Source: Gallibacterium genomosp. 1
GTDB lineage: Bacteria > Pseudomonadota > Gammaproteobacteria > Enterobacterales > Pasteurellaceae
NCBI RefSeq assembly: GCF_000771875.1
Contig: NZ_JPXX01000012.1
Location: 43,230-107,229, forward strand
DNA: 64,000 bases
Direction: 5' to 3'
The notes beneath the pieces were generated by a model that was given only the letters and a program-made list of their open reading frames with translations, searched no databases and was not told the origin of the DNA. Positions 44,874-53,483 of the stretch are shown in pieces. Position 1 is the stretch's first letter. Every line of letters begins with the position of its first letter. The position numbers were made by a program, and so were the translations under genes.

Positions 44874-45401
44874 ATGGGTTTAAAAAATGTACCTGCTGGT
44901 AAAGAATTACCAGATGATATTTATGTTGTGATTGAAATTCCGGCAAATTCAGATCCGATTAAATATGAAGTTGACAAAGAAACCGGTACTTTATTTGTTG
45001 ACCGTTTTATGGCAACTGCAATGTTCTATCCAGCAAATTATGGTTATATCAACAATACTCTCTCTTTAGATGGTGATCCTGTTGATGTTTTAGTACCAAC
45101 GCCATATCCGTTACAACCGGGTTCAGTCATTCGTTGCCGTCCGGTCGGTGTATTAAAAATGACTGACGAATCAGGTCAAGATGCAAAAGTGATTGCCGTA
45201 CCACACAGCAAATTAACGAAAGAATATGATCACATCAAAGATGTGAACGATATTCCGGCATTATTAAAAGCACAAATCCAGCATTTCTTTGAAAGCTATA
45301 AAGCTTTAGAAGCTGGAAAATGGGTGAAAGTAGACGGCTGGGAAGATGTTACTGCAGCACGTGAAGAAATTTTAGCTTCTTTTGAGCGTGCTAAAAAATA
45401 A
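44874..45401 (+). CDS. ppa: Inorganic pyrophosphatase
   Basis: Hydrolyses pyrophosphate to phosphate, pulling biosynthetic reactions forward. Family I soluble enzyme, 175 residues as in E. coli (176). The metal-binding signature DGDPVDVLV is present, with the conserved [18 protein letters not shown] and HIKDVNDIP. An AGAAGGAAT ribosome site precedes the ATG. It stands alone between a clear promoter and a hairpin terminator. Confidence 0.97.
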   Translation: MGLKNVPAGKELPDDIYVVIEIPANSDPIKYEVDKETGTLFVDRFMATAMFYPANYGYINNTLSLDGDPVDVLVPTPYPLQPGSVIRCRPVGVLKMTDESGQDAKVIAVPHSKLTKEYDHIKDVNDIPALLKAQIQHFFESYKALEAGKWVKVDGWEDVTAAREEILASFERAKK

Positions 45402-45421
45402 TCTTTTGATTTAATGTAATT

Positions 45422-45460
45422 AAGCCGTTACTTTTTTCAGAGTAACGGCTTTTGTTTTTT
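45422..45460 (+). terminator. Rho-independent terminator after ppa
   Basis: AAGCCGTTAC (45422-45431) pairs with GTAACGGCTT (45442-45451), and TTGTTTTTTT follows. Confidence 0.9.
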
Positions 45461-45474
45461 TAGATGTGTTGAAC

Positions 45475-45813
45475 TTAATTATTATTTTTCCACGCTTCGT
45501 GTGCATCGAGAACACGTGCGGAATAAACCATTGCTGCGCCGGTATTCATTGCGATCGCCACGCTTAATGCCGCTGCAATCTCCTCTTGTGTACAACCAGC
45601 TTTAATCGCTGCATCGGTATGCACGCTAATACAACCATCGCAACGAGTTGTTACTGCACAAGCCAAAGAAATCAACTCTTTAGTTTTCAAATCCAACACG
45701 TCATTGCCTGCTTTACTGAGCAGTTGATAAGCCTGCATCGTATTCGGTTGTAATTTGCCTAATAAGCCTAAACGATTCATTAATTGAGTGCGTAATTTTT
45801 TCCAATCTAACAT
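45475..45813 (-). CDS. AhpD-like/carboxymuconolactone decarboxylase family protein
   Basis: Small alkylhydroperoxidase-like protein. The ATG at 45813 follows an AGGAGC site and gives 112 residues; the frame runs on to 45837 without a better start. The AhpD core motif is CDGCISVHTDAA (Cys-x-x-Cys then His, about residues 57-68), and ACAVTTR precedes it. The CxxC could act as a redox pair against peroxides, but family members with decarboxylase or unknown roles exist, so the substrate is not known. It is divergent from an AraC regulator across 119 bases with inverted repeats, a layout that suggests control by that regulator. Confidence 0.82.
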   Translation of the reverse strand: MLDWKKLRTQLMNRLGLLGKLQPNTMQAYQLLSKAGNDVLDLKTKELISLACAVTTRCDGCISVHTDAAIKAGCTQEEIAAALSVAIAMNTGAAMVYSARVLDAHEAWKNNN

Positions 45814-45854
45814 AAGATGCTCCTTAAAATTCTTCATATTGTTGTCTGATGGGC

Positions 45855-45900
45855 GCTATTTTGCACGATGTTGATTAGACGATAAAGCTGCTAAAATAGC
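45855..45900. promoter_or_regulatory. Inverted repeat in the divergent AhpD-like/AraC promoter region
   Basis: GCTATTTT (45855-45862) and AAAATAGC (45893-45900) are perfect inverted arms 30 bases apart. A second weaker pair (GTCTGAT and ATTAGAC) is nested around the left arm. This may be an operator for the AraC-type regulator. Confidence 0.35.
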
Positions 45901-45932
45901 AAAAAACTATGTTTTCGTCTTATTTTGTGAAT

Positions 45933-46820
45933 ATGGACAGTATTGATAAATTTTTGGAACTTTTAGATTTAAAAACAGAAATTGATGTTTTTTGTAGCTT
46001 CCGTTCCCCTTATTTAATGCAAGCACCGCAAGCGGAAAAAGGGAAAGCTTGTTTCCATTTACTGTTGAGTGGTCATTGTCAAATGCAATCGGATAAAAGC
46101 GTACACCGTTTACAAGCTGGTGATTTCTGTTTATGGACGCAAGGCAGTATGCACAAAATTGGTGATGCAGAGGAATATTCTTCAGTGCAGGTAGAGCAAC
46201 AAAACGGTATTTTGTATCGACATAACTGCCAACAGGATCCTTCATTACAGATGATTTGTGGACATTATCAAGTGGGGAATCAAGCTGCTGCCGGTTTGTT
46301 ATCATTGCTGCCTGAGCCTTTGATTGTTTCGTTAAAACAGATTCCGCAGTTAAATGCGTTGTCTAGCTTAATTTATCAGGAAGCGTTAGCTCGTTATTTA
46401 GGTAGTGCTACGGTAATTAAATCGATGTGTGAAATTTTATTGCTGTTTGCCTTGCGTCATTTATCTTCATTGTCGGAACAGCAGAGTTTAATTCGTCTAT
46501 TTTCAGATCCTTTCTTAAGTAAGGCTATGACGCCGATTTTTCACAATTTGGCAGATAATTACACCATTGAGCAGTTAGCACAAAAGGCTTATATGTCGCG
46601 ATCCACTTTTGCGCGCCGTTTTCAACAGTTAAGCGGAATGGGGGTGCAAGCCTTTATTCGTTTGTTGAGAATGTCGATGGCGGCGAAGTTATTGCGACAG
46701 ACAAATTTGTCATCAAGACAAATTATGGAGCGGATTGGCTATCAGTCGGAGGCAGCATTCTTTGATGCTTTTAAAGCTCAATTTGGCACAACGCCGGCAC
46801 GTTATCGCAAAATTTACTGA
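45933..46820 (+). CDS. AraC-family transcriptional regulator with cupin domain
   Basis: Regulator with an N-terminal cupin sensor domain (about 1-170; FHLLLSGHCQMQ, LQAGDFCLW) and a C-terminal double helix-turn-helix (about 190-290; YTIEQLAQKAYMSRSTFARR, then IMERIGYQSEAAFFDAFK). The ATG at 45933 (MDSIDKFLELL) gives 295 residues and matches the usual start of these cupin-AraC proteins; an earlier ATG at 45909 is possible. Regulators of this type often sit divergent to a small oxidoreductase or transport gene, and here it faces the AhpD-like gene. The signal it senses is unknown. Confidence 0.85.
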   Translation: MDSIDKFLELLDLKTEIDVFCSFRSPYLMQAPQAEKGKACFHLLLSGHCQMQSDKSVHRLQAGDFCLWTQGSMHKIGDAEEYSSVQVEQQNGILYRHNCQQDPSLQMICGHYQVGNQAAAGLLSLLPEPLIVSLKQIPQLNALSSLIYQEALARYLGSATVIKSMCEILLLFALRHLSSLSEQQSLIRLFSDPFLSKAMTPIFHNLADNYTIEQLAQKAYMSRSTFARRFQQLSGMGVQAFIRLLRMSMAAKLLRQTNLSSRQIMERIGYQSEAAFFDAFKAQFGTTPARYRKIY

Positions 46821-46913
46821 TGAATAGGTGAAATGTTAAAAAATTGCTATTGATCTTTAGTAGAAAAAAAGAAATGATAATTGGCATTTTACCGAGATAA
46901 AAGGAGTAAAAAG

Positions 46914-47690
46914 ATGATTTTATCGACTATCTCTAAACGTATTTTAACCGGTTGTTTTATATTATTTTTAGTGGCAAGTTGTGCTGATACCCGCACAATG
47001 AATCAGAATGCGGCGAATCAATATCGTCAAGCGATTGCGACGGAAAAGCAAAAAGGTAATGTTGATACCACCTCAACAACGGCAAAACGTGTTCATCGAG
47101 TTTTTAATCGAATGGTGCCTTATGCTCGTCAATACAATAAAACTGGCGTGCCTTTTTCTTGGGAAGTGTCGGTGATTAAATCAAATGAAGTGAATGCGTG
47201 GGCAATGCCGGGTGGAAAAATGGTAGTTTATACTGGATTAGTCGACAAATTAGGTTTAAGTGATGAAGAGATTGCAGTTGTGATGGGACACGAAATGGCA
47301 CATGCTTTGTTGGAGCACGGGAAAAGCCAAGCAAATCGCCAAACCGCAGTTGGTGTAGTAGCTGCGATTGTTTCTGTTTCATTAGCATATCAGGGAATGG
47401 ATAGCAGCTTGTCTCAGGATATGGTTGGTACAGTAGCTGATCTTGGGGTAATGAAACCTTTCTCTCGTAGTGCAGAAAGCGAAGCAGATGAGATTGGTTT
47501 AATGTTGAGTGCGCAAGCCGGTTATAATCCTCAGGTTGCTCCGGGGTTATGGGATAAAATGCAGCGATTGGGCGGTGGTGGTAATGTGCCAACGATTTTT
47601 TCTACTCACCCGAGCGATCAGTCGCGTAAAGCACATTTAGAAAAATTAATGCCGAAAGCAATGGAGTTATATCAGGCATCAAAAAAATAA
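46914..47690 (+). CDS. M48-family metalloprotease lipoprotein (LoiP/YggG-like)
   Basis: Zinc protease anchored by a lipid to a membrane. The ATG at 46914 follows an AAGGAG site (46901-46906) and gives 258 residues (E. coli LoiP 252). The signal peptide ends in the lipobox LVASC, so the mature protein begins at Cys of CADTRTMN. The active site is HEMAHALLEH, with a downstream Glu zinc ligand in SAESEADEIGL. Late motifs STHPSDQSRKAHLEKL are typical of M48B proteins. In E. coli, LoiP helps outer-membrane quality control and responds to low osmolarity; the same role here is inference. Confidence 0.88.
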   Translation: MILSTISKRILTGCFILFLVASCADTRTMNQNAANQYRQAIATEKQKGNVDTTSTTAKRVHRVFNRMVPYARQYNKTGVPFSWEVSVIKSNEVNAWAMPGGKMVVYTGLVDKLGLSDEEIAVVMGHEMAHALLEHGKSQANRQTAVGVVAAIVSVSLAYQGMDSSLSQDMVGTVADLGVMKPFSRSAESEADEIGLMLSAQAGYNPQVAPGLWDKMQRLGGGGNVPTIFSTHPSDQSRKAHLEKLMPKAMELYQASKK

Positions 47691-47714
47691 TCTCATCATA
47701 TTGAGGAAATTTTT

Positions 47715-48629
47715 ATGCAAAAACAAAAGCTTGCAGTTCCGGGTATATTAATCGGTTGCGTTGTTTTCGGTTTAGGCAGTCTTATTGTTGCCCACGTTCC
47801 GGTGGGCGCTTATGCTATTGCTTTTTGGCGTTTATTGATTGCGGCGATAATCTTTTTTATTTTAGCAAAACTTTTCAAACAACCGTTCCCGAAGTCAAAA
47901 CAGACAATTCGTTATGGTTTACTGGCAGGTGTATTTTTAGCTTTTGATTTGGGATTGTGGCACGAAAGTGTGTATGCGGTCGGGCCGGGAATTTCCACCT
48001 TATTGAATAGTTTGCAGATTTTCTTTCTTGCCGCTATCGGCTTTTTCTATTTCAAAGAGAAACAGTCCACCGTACAGTTGTTTAGTCTAGTGTTGGCGGT
48101 TATTGGTGTTTATTTGATTACTGGTAGTGAATTCCAGTATAACGATAATGCATTGTGGGGCTTTATTAGCGGTATTTCATCCAGTTTGTTGTTGGCGTTA
48201 TCGATGGTTTTTATTCGTAAAACGCACGAAAGCGAGCCAACAGCAATTTTCCCATTAATGTTATTGGTCAGTATTGGCGGTATTCTGTTCTTGATTATCC
48301 CCTCTTTGCTTTTTAATTTTGATAATCTGTATCCGACAACAGCATTGGATTGGCTTTGGGTGTTTATTTATGGTGCGGTAATGCAGTGTTTTGCTTGGGG
48401 AATGATCGCCTATTCGGTGCCATTATTGTCATTAGCGGTAACCGGTTTGTTGTTGCTTTCAGAGCCTATTGCTGCTTTAGTGATTGATTATTCTGTGTTG
48501 AATAAACCAATCAACTTGATTCAATGGTGTGGTGCGGCAATTACTCTGTTCGCTATTTATCTTGGTTCGGTCTTTTCACGACCAAAAAAATCGAAAATTC
48601 GTTCGTTGAAAGGACAAAATAAGGGTTGA
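47715..48629 (+). CDS. EamA/DMT-family transporter
   Basis: Inner-membrane protein of 304 residues with about ten predicted membrane segments arranged as two EamA repeats (about 8-135 and 150-285). The first repeat has AYAIAFWRLLIAAIIFF and the second ends with GLLLLSEPIAALVIDY, both typical of drug/metabolite transporters. The C-terminus is strongly basic. The substrate cannot be told from sequence. It lies 24 bases after the protease gene and is read in the same direction. Confidence 0.83.
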   Translation: MQKQKLAVPGILIGCVVFGLGSLIVAHVPVGAYAIAFWRLLIAAIIFFILAKLFKQPFPKSKQTIRYGLLAGVFLAFDLGLWHESVYAVGPGISTLLNSLQIFFLAAIGFFYFKEKQSTVQLFSLVLAVIGVYLITGSEFQYNDNALWGFISGISSSLLLALSMVFIRKTHESEPTAIFPLMLLVSIGGILFLIIPSLLFNFDNLYPTTALDWLWVFIYGAVMQCFAWGMIAYSVPLLSLAVTGLLLLSEPIAALVIDYSVLNKPINLIQWCGAAITLFAIYLGSVFSRPKKSKIRSLKGQNKG

Positions 48630-48651
48630 AATTGTTTTAAATTCAACCCTT
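48621..48651. terminator. Bidirectional terminator between the DMT gene and gdhB
   Basis: AAGGGTTGAA (48621-48630, overlapping the DMT stop) pairs with TTCAACCCTT (48642-48651). The T-tail is weak. The hairpin lies between two convergent genes. Confidence 0.6.
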
Positions 48652-48672
48652 TAATAATCGGAAGGTGATTTG

Positions 48673-50061
48673 TTAGTTGCCTACATATTCAAACACAATA
48701 ATTGAACCTGGGTTTGCCATTTTGGAAGTTGGTGTGTCATCTAATTGACGACCGTTGCCCATATTGTCTGTTACCACATAGATTTTGCGGGTATCAGGGC
48801 TCACTAACGCATTGCGATAACGGTTTGCACTGGTGAAATATTTTCCTGTGTCCCCTTGCACATTGCTTGCGTCTTCATTCATTTTTACTTGATAAATCGA
48901 ACCGCTCTTATAGGTTGCTAACAATAATGAATTACGGAACTCAGGAATAACGCCGTCTTTCGGATAATATACCGCATTACCTGGGGCAATGGTTGGCCAG
49001 CAAATATAAGCTAATTTACCACAAGTAGCGTTGGTGTAATTGTAGTCATTGTTCACGGTGAAGAAGGTTTTCACAGGATCAACCACTGGCTCTTTATAAT
49101 CTGTTTCTTTTTGCGTTGGCACACTTTCAGGAATGACATTTGGATCAAATTTCACATTCGGGCAGTTTTTCGCCGCAGAATAATTTGCATAAACATAAGC
49201 TAAATCATCTTTAAAGCCTGCAACGTGTGGCCAGCCATAGTTTCCGCCAGCTCCAAGTTTGTTCAATTCATCATCACTTGATGGGCCTTGTTCTGTGCTA
49301 TAAAGGTTATTGCCCACCCACACTAAACCTTGTGGATTGCGGTGTCCATAAGTATAAACGTGGCTTTTCACGCCTTTAATTACAGGGTTATCATCAGGGA
49401 TTGAGCCGTCTTTGTTGATACGCAAGGTTTTGCCATTATAAGCACTGTGATCGTGATTTTTCACTTGCTCAGCCGTTGGCAATTTTTGTGAAGTGATTTC
49501 ATCACAAACGTGTTTACCTTGGTTATAACCTAAATCACCTGTGGTGTAATAAAGTTTGCCATCTGGGCCGAATTTAATGCGTCCTGCATTGTGATCCACG
49601 CCGGCAATAATGCCATCAAGAACGATTTTTTCCTCGCCCAACTTATTCGCTTTGGCATCATAAGTTAAACGAACAATACGAGCGAATTTTTTATCGCCAT
49701 CGTTGTAAGTATAAGCGGCATAGGCATAAGGCTCGCCAGCCTCAAAGTTAGGATCTAATGCCAAGCCTAGCACGCCTTGATGAGGGAATTGCTCATAGGC
49801 ATTGGCAAAATGATATAACACAGTTTTTTCTCCTGTTTTGGGATCAATGCTAACAATGTTTTTCCCAGCACGTTCAGTCAGCCAAAGTTGTTCTTTCGGC
49901 CCCCAAATCATTTCCCAGCCACCATCAACATTGTTAGTCAAAACCGTAGCTTCAAAATGTGAACCAAAATCCACTTTGCCATCTTTGCTCACCACATCGA
50001 TTGCATTTACGTTAGTCGCTACAAGGGCAAATAAGGCTCCTGCAAACATTAGTTTTTTCAT
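48673..50061 (-). CDS. Soluble PQQ-dependent glucose/sugar dehydrogenase (GdhB-like)
   Basis: Periplasmic six-bladed beta-propeller enzyme that oxidises aldose sugars with PQQ and calcium. The 462 residues start with a Sec signal peptide (MKKLMFAGALFALVATNVNA). The match to Acinetobacter soluble GDH is close: WGPKEQLWLTERAGK, VDHNAGRIKFGPDGKLYYT with the catalytic His, YGHRNPQGLVW, STEQGPSSDDELN (calcium and PQQ site), GGNYGWPHVAGFKDD and YICWPT. A promoter (TTGAAA-16-TATAAT) and an AGGAG site precede it. No PQQ synthesis genes are in the window, so the cofactor may be taken from outside. Substrate range is inference. Confidence 0.88.
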   Translation of the reverse strand: MKKLMFAGALFALVATNVNAIDVVSKDGKVDFGSHFEATVLTNNVDGGWEMIWGPKEQLWLTERAGKNIVSIDPKTGEKTVLYHFANAYEQFPHQGVLGLALDPNFEAGEPYAYAAYTYNDGDKKFARIVRLTYDAKANKLGEEKIVLDGIIAGVDHNAGRIKFGPDGKLYYTTGDLGYNQGKHVCDEITSQKLPTAEQVKNHDHSAYNGKTLRINKDGSIPDDNPVIKGVKSHVYTYGHRNPQGLVWVGNNLYSTEQGPSSDDELNKLGAGGNYGWPHVAGFKDDLAYVYANYSAAKNCPNVKFDPNVIPESVPTQKETDYKEPVVDPVKTFFTVNNDYNYTNATCGKLAYICWPTIAPGNAVYYPKDGVIPEFRNSLLLATYKSGSIYQVKMNEDASNVQGDTGKYFTSANRYRNALVSPDTRKIYVVTDNMGNGRQLDDTPTSKMANPGSIIVFEYVGN

Positions 50062-50091
50062 TATATTCTCCTATTCTTTAAGAAATCCTGG

Positions 50092-50119
50092 ATTATATGC
50101 AGAAAATATTCTCTTTCAA
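50092..50119 (-). promoter_or_regulatory. Sigma-70 promoter of the GdhB-like gene
   Basis: On the minus strand TTGAAA (50119-50114) and TATAAT (50097-50092) are 16 bases apart, about 30 bases before the gene. The rest of the gap up to 50313 is AT-rich with no gene; a weak TACTTTC/GAAAGTA hairpin lies at 50243-50276. Confidence 0.6.
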
Positions 50120-50313
50120 TGTGAGATAATGAAACTAATTGTTTCTTAATTGGAAATGATTGATATGTTTTAAGTGTTATAATTTACAATTTATTGCGTT
50201 ATTAGTATTGAATAGACAAAAATCATTGAAGAATGAAAACAATACTTTCTTAGTACATATATAAAATATGAAAGTAGAAAAAGGATACAGTGAAGTCCAT
50301 TTATAGATTTTAT

Positions 50314-50895
50314 CTAATTGAGTAAATCCACTTTTCTGATGAGTTCGGCAACATTTTTTGCGTGCATTTTTTCCATTATGTGTGAACGGTGAACTTCAAC
50401 GGTTCTAACAGAAATATTTAGGCGTTCTGCGATCTGTTTGTTGATATTCCCTTCAATAATGAATGCTAATACCTCTTTCTCTTTTTCACTAAGTTGATCG
50501 TAACATTGCTGAATTTGATATTGTTGAAAGCGTTTTTCACTGCGAATGCGAGCATTTTCTAATGCAGTTTTAAGCTGATCAAAAAGAATCGGTTTTTGTA
50601 AAAAGTCGATAGCACCTTGCTTTAATTCATTGACTGCCATATCCACATCGGCAAACGCTGTCATAATAATAACTTGTAATACGCTGTTTTTTTGTTTGAG
50701 CATTTTATGCACTTGGCGACCGTCAAAATAGGGCATTCGCATATCCAACAGCACTACTCCCGGTTCAAAAGGGTTAACCTGTTCTAAAAAAGTTTTACTG
50801 TTTGACCAACTGACAACATCATAACCTGCTTGAGTAAGCAGAAATGTTGCCGCATCGACCACCGTTTCATCATCATCTAAGATATGTACTTTCAC
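50314..50895 (-). CDS. ttrR: Tetrathionate response regulator TtrR
   Basis: FixJ/LuxR-type response regulator that switches on ttrBCA when TtrS senses tetrathionate. The 193 residues have a receiver domain (about 1-120; acidic pair DDDE, phospho-Asp in VVLLDMRMPYFDG, Lys in FLQKPI). A C-terminal LuxR helix-turn-helix follows (about 130-190; EKEVLAFIIEGNINKQIAER, NISVRTVEVHRSHIMEKM). It starts 9 bases after ttrS and ends that operon. Confidence 0.9.
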   Translation of the reverse strand: MKVHILDDDETVVDAATFLLTQAGYDVVSWSNSKTFLEQVNPFEPGVVLLDMRMPYFDGRQVHKMLKQKNSVLQVIIMTAFADVDMAVNELKQGAIDFLQKPILFDQLKTALENARIRSEKRFQQYQIQQCYDQLSEKEKEVLAFIIEGNINKQIAERLNISVRTVEVHRSHIMEKMHAKNVAELIRKVDLLN

Positions 50896-50904
50896 GAGAA
50901 ACTC

Positions 50905-52623
50905 CTATTGTTTGCCACCAACTCCCTGATTAAGCGGTAATTCCAGAATCACCATCGCACCCTTGCCGGCAGGACGATTTTTGAGATAAATTTCACCTCG
51001 CATTGAGTGGATTAGGCGCTGACATAATGTTAACCCAAGACCTAAGCCCTCTTTTTTTCGGCTGCGGAATGGTACAAATGGAAATGCCAATTCGGTTTCT
51101 GAAAAACCTTTACCGTTATCCACAATCAAAATTTGGATGCTGTTCTCCTTTGCTTGCACTGTCATCACAATTTTATCTGCTTGTGCTTGCAGCGCATTGA
51201 GTAAACAGTTGCAGATAATCTGTTCCAACATCGTTTTTTTTACACAAACTTGCCACTGTTTTGCACAAATCAGTCGTATTTTGGAACTAGAATTATAGTA
51301 TTGGTGGATAAAATCGATTGTTTTTTCTAAGCAAGATTTCAGCTCAATATTATGTAACTTTTCGTCTTCTCTGCCTTTAGCCCAGCCGGTAAGGTTGCGC
51401 ATAATTTGCCGACTGCGATCAACCTGAATTTGTATTTTCTCTAAAATTTGTAATTCAGATGTTGCATTGACTCGTTGTTTTAACTGTTGTTTCAATCCCT
51501 CACTGTACATTCCGATAGCCGTAAGCGGTTGGTTAATTTCGTGCGCAATACCGGCACTCATTTCACCTAAAATACTTAAGCGGTCAGCTTTTATAAGTTG
51601 TTGTTCATAAAGGCGCATTTCTTGATAAGCTTGGGTTAACGCTTTACTTTTACGATGAACCTGATAACTAATCCATAAGTAATTGAAAATAATAAAAAAT
51701 AGAAGCAACAATAATTGCCACTGGTGCTGATTAATCCAATATTTTACGCTTTGCCATAAATTTTGTTGTTGTGGATGACGGAAAAGGTTTCGCAAAATAT
51801 TATCTGCTTGTTGGTCGGAGTAAGGCGGATTCCATTGCGGTAAATCTTCCGGAACATCGCCGAGTAGAATAGTCATCAGTTTTTTTACTACATTATTCGG
51901 TACTTGCTTCATTGCTGCTAACGACCAGTTTGGTAACAGCGGTGTGCTGGAGACACAGCCTAAGTCGTTACTTTGTGGCGCTAACACACGGAAATCCGAG
52001 AAATTGGCTTTCCCTTCACGGGCTAAATCTTCCAAGATACAAACAGGCACAATGGCAGCATCAACTTTATGCTGTTGCAGCCAGAAAACGGTGTTATCAA
52101 CCGGAAAACCGCTGAAGCGGAAAAAAATGTTTTTACCTTCAACTAAACCTTGTTGATATAACACGTTGTAGCCTAGTAAGAAACCACCAAAGGCATTTTC
52201 GCCAACTGCACTTAATGTTTTCCCTTTTAAATCAGTGATTTGATAAAAATCACTATCTGTATTAACTAAAATTGCACTGCCAACTTTACCGGCATTGGTG
52301 TGTTGCTGACGAGGGGATTGCAATGTTGCCAACCAACGGACAGGCTGATCATTGAGATAAAAAAATTGCGATTGATTGGTTAAAATAAAATCAATGTTGT
52401 CGGCTTTATCTTGGGAAAGATCATCAAGTTGCAACGGCACCAATGAAAAATGCTGTTGTGGATAACGCTGGTTTAACCAATTTATCCACGGTTGCCACTG
52501 TTGTGATAAAAAGGTTTCACCACGCTGTGCCAAAATACCGATTTTCCAATTATCTGCTCCGGCGAAAAAGGGAAAGAGCGACAGCATTATATAAGTCAGT
52601 GAAAGCACAATGAATTTCCTCAA
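50905..52623 (-). CDS. ttrS: Tetrathionate sensor histidine kinase TtrS
   Basis: Membrane sensor kinase for tetrathionate, 572 residues. The start is TTG at 52623, placed 5 bases after a full AGGAGG site, and it gives a proper signal peptide (about 1-23, ending FFAGA). A periplasmic PhnD-like binding domain (about 24-290) has LKGKTLSAVGENAFGGFLLG. One membrane helix (about 308-326) follows, then the H-box GEMSAGIAHEINQPLTAIG and the ATPase domain with DNGKGFSETE and GLGLGLTLCQRL. It is divergent from ttrBCA, as in Salmonella where ttrRS adjoins ttrBCA. Confidence 0.9.
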   Translation of the reverse strand: MRKFIVLSLTYIMLSLFPFFAGADNWKIGILAQRGETFLSQQWQPWINWLNQRYPQQHFSLVPLQLDDLSQDKADNIDFILTNQSQFFYLNDQPVRWLATLQSPRQQHTNAGKVGSAILVNTDSDFYQITDLKGKTLSAVGENAFGGFLLGYNVLYQQGLVEGKNIFFRFSGFPVDNTVFWLQQHKVDAAIVPVCILEDLAREGKANFSDFRVLAPQSNDLGCVSSTPLLPNWSLAAMKQVPNNVVKKLMTILLGDVPEDLPQWNPPYSDQQADNILRNLFRHPQQQNLWQSVKYWINQHQWQLLLLLFFIIFNYLWISYQVHRKSKALTQAYQEMRLYEQQLIKADRLSILGEMSAGIAHEINQPLTAIGMYSEGLKQQLKQRVNATSELQILEKIQIQVDRSRQIMRNLTGWAKGREDEKLHNIELKSCLEKTIDFIHQYYNSSSKIRLICAKQWQVCVKKTMLEQIICNCLLNALQAQADKIVMTVQAKENSIQILIVDNGKGFSETELAFPFVPFRSRKKEGLGLGLTLCQRLIHSMRGEIYLKNRPAGKGAMVILELPLNQGVGGKQ

Positions 52624-52639
52624 AATTGCCTCCTATTTT

Positions 52640-52653
52640 TTGACTCAAATCAA
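52640..52653 (+). promoter_or_regulatory. FNR-like site between ttrS and ttrB
   Basis: TTGACTCAAATCAA matches TTGAT-N4-ATCAA with one mismatch. It lies 105 bases before the ttrB ATG. Anaerobic activation of ttr genes by FNR is known in Salmonella. Confidence 0.55.
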
Positions 52654-52674
52654 TACCCATACTATTTATGTGGA

Positions 52675-52746
52675 AAACCACAATAGATACCGATTTTAGG
52701 GTAAACCACAATACGATAGAACCAACAATAGCACAAAACGACAATA
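52675..52746 (+). promoter_or_regulatory. Direct repeats upstream of ttrB, candidate TtrR sites
   Basis: AAACCACAATA occurs at 52675-52685 and 52703-52713, 28 bases apart. The shorter ACAATA recurs at 52725 and 52741, giving four copies before the ttrB start. A binding role for TtrR is inferred from position. Confidence 0.4.
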
Positions 52747-52757
52747 GTGGGGAAATT

Positions 52758-53483
52758 ATGGATAGTGTTAAACGAACAGCACTTAAATCGCTGACCGCAC
52801 TCACTTTCGGCGCAAGTTTGATTCCGCTTGAAAGTATTGCGTTTCAGCCACCTAGACGTGGCGGTGATCAACAGCACCGTTATGCGATGATTATTGATTT
52901 ACGCCGTTGTATCGGTTGTCAATCTTGTACCGTCAGCTGCAATATCGAAAATCAAACACCGATAGGCGAATTTCGTACAACGGTACGTCAATATGAAATT
53001 ACCGATGGTAAGCAGACAGTAAACAACGTGTTATTACCACGATTATGCAACCATTGCGATAATCCGCCGTGCGTGCCAGTTTGCCCAGTGCAGGCAACTT
53101 ATCAACAAAAAGATGGCATTGTCGTTATTGATAATGAACGTTGTGTCGGTTGCGCTTATTGTATTCAAGCTTGCCCTTATGATGCCCGTTTTATTAATGA
53201 AGAAACTAAAACAGCAGATAAATGCACCTTTTGTGCGCACCGTTGGGAGGCAGGTTTATTACCGGCGTGCGTGGAAAGTTGTGTTGGTGGAGCACGAATT
53301 ATTGGTGATCTTGCCGATCCGAACAGCCAAATCAGAAAACTGTTTGATAGTCATAAAGATCAATTAAAAGTGTTGAAACCTGAAGCAGGAACACAGCCGC
53401 ACGTTTTCTATTTAGGGCTTGATGATGCGTTTGTAAGCCGTGTACAGGGACAGCCTATGCTTTGGCAGGGTAAGGGGGAATAA
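52758..53483 (+). CDS. ttrB: Tetrathionate reductase iron-sulfur subunit TtrB
   Basis: Periplasmic electron-transfer subunit carrying four [4Fe-4S] clusters between TtrC and TtrA. The ATG at 52758 after a GGGGAA site gives 241 residues (Salmonella 250). The N-terminus MDSVKRTALKSLTALTFGAS is a Tat signal with Lys-Arg in place of Arg-Arg, the known exception described for Salmonella TtrB. The Cys motifs are CIGCQSCTVSC, CNHCDNPPCVPVCP, CVGCAYCIQACP and CTFCAHRW. The C-terminal PHVFYLGLDDAFV is close to Salmonella. It is the first gene of ttrBCA. Confidence 0.95.
   Translation: MDSVKRTALKSLTALTFGASLIPLESIAFQPPRRGGDQQHRYAMIIDLRRCIGCQSCTVSCNIENQTPIGEFRTTVRQYEITDGKQTVNNVLLPRLCNHCDNPPCVPVCPVQATYQQKDGIVVIDNERCVGCAYCIQACPYDARFINEETKTADKCTFCAHRWEAGLLPACVESCVGGARIIGDLADPNSQIRKLFDSHKDQLKVLKPEAGTQPHVFYLGLDDAFVSRVQGQPMLWQGKGE

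Noticed and set aside
45907..46305. Minus-strand frame of 132 codons opposite the AraC gene
   Set aside because: It overlaps a well-supported regulator gene entirely and has no family features.
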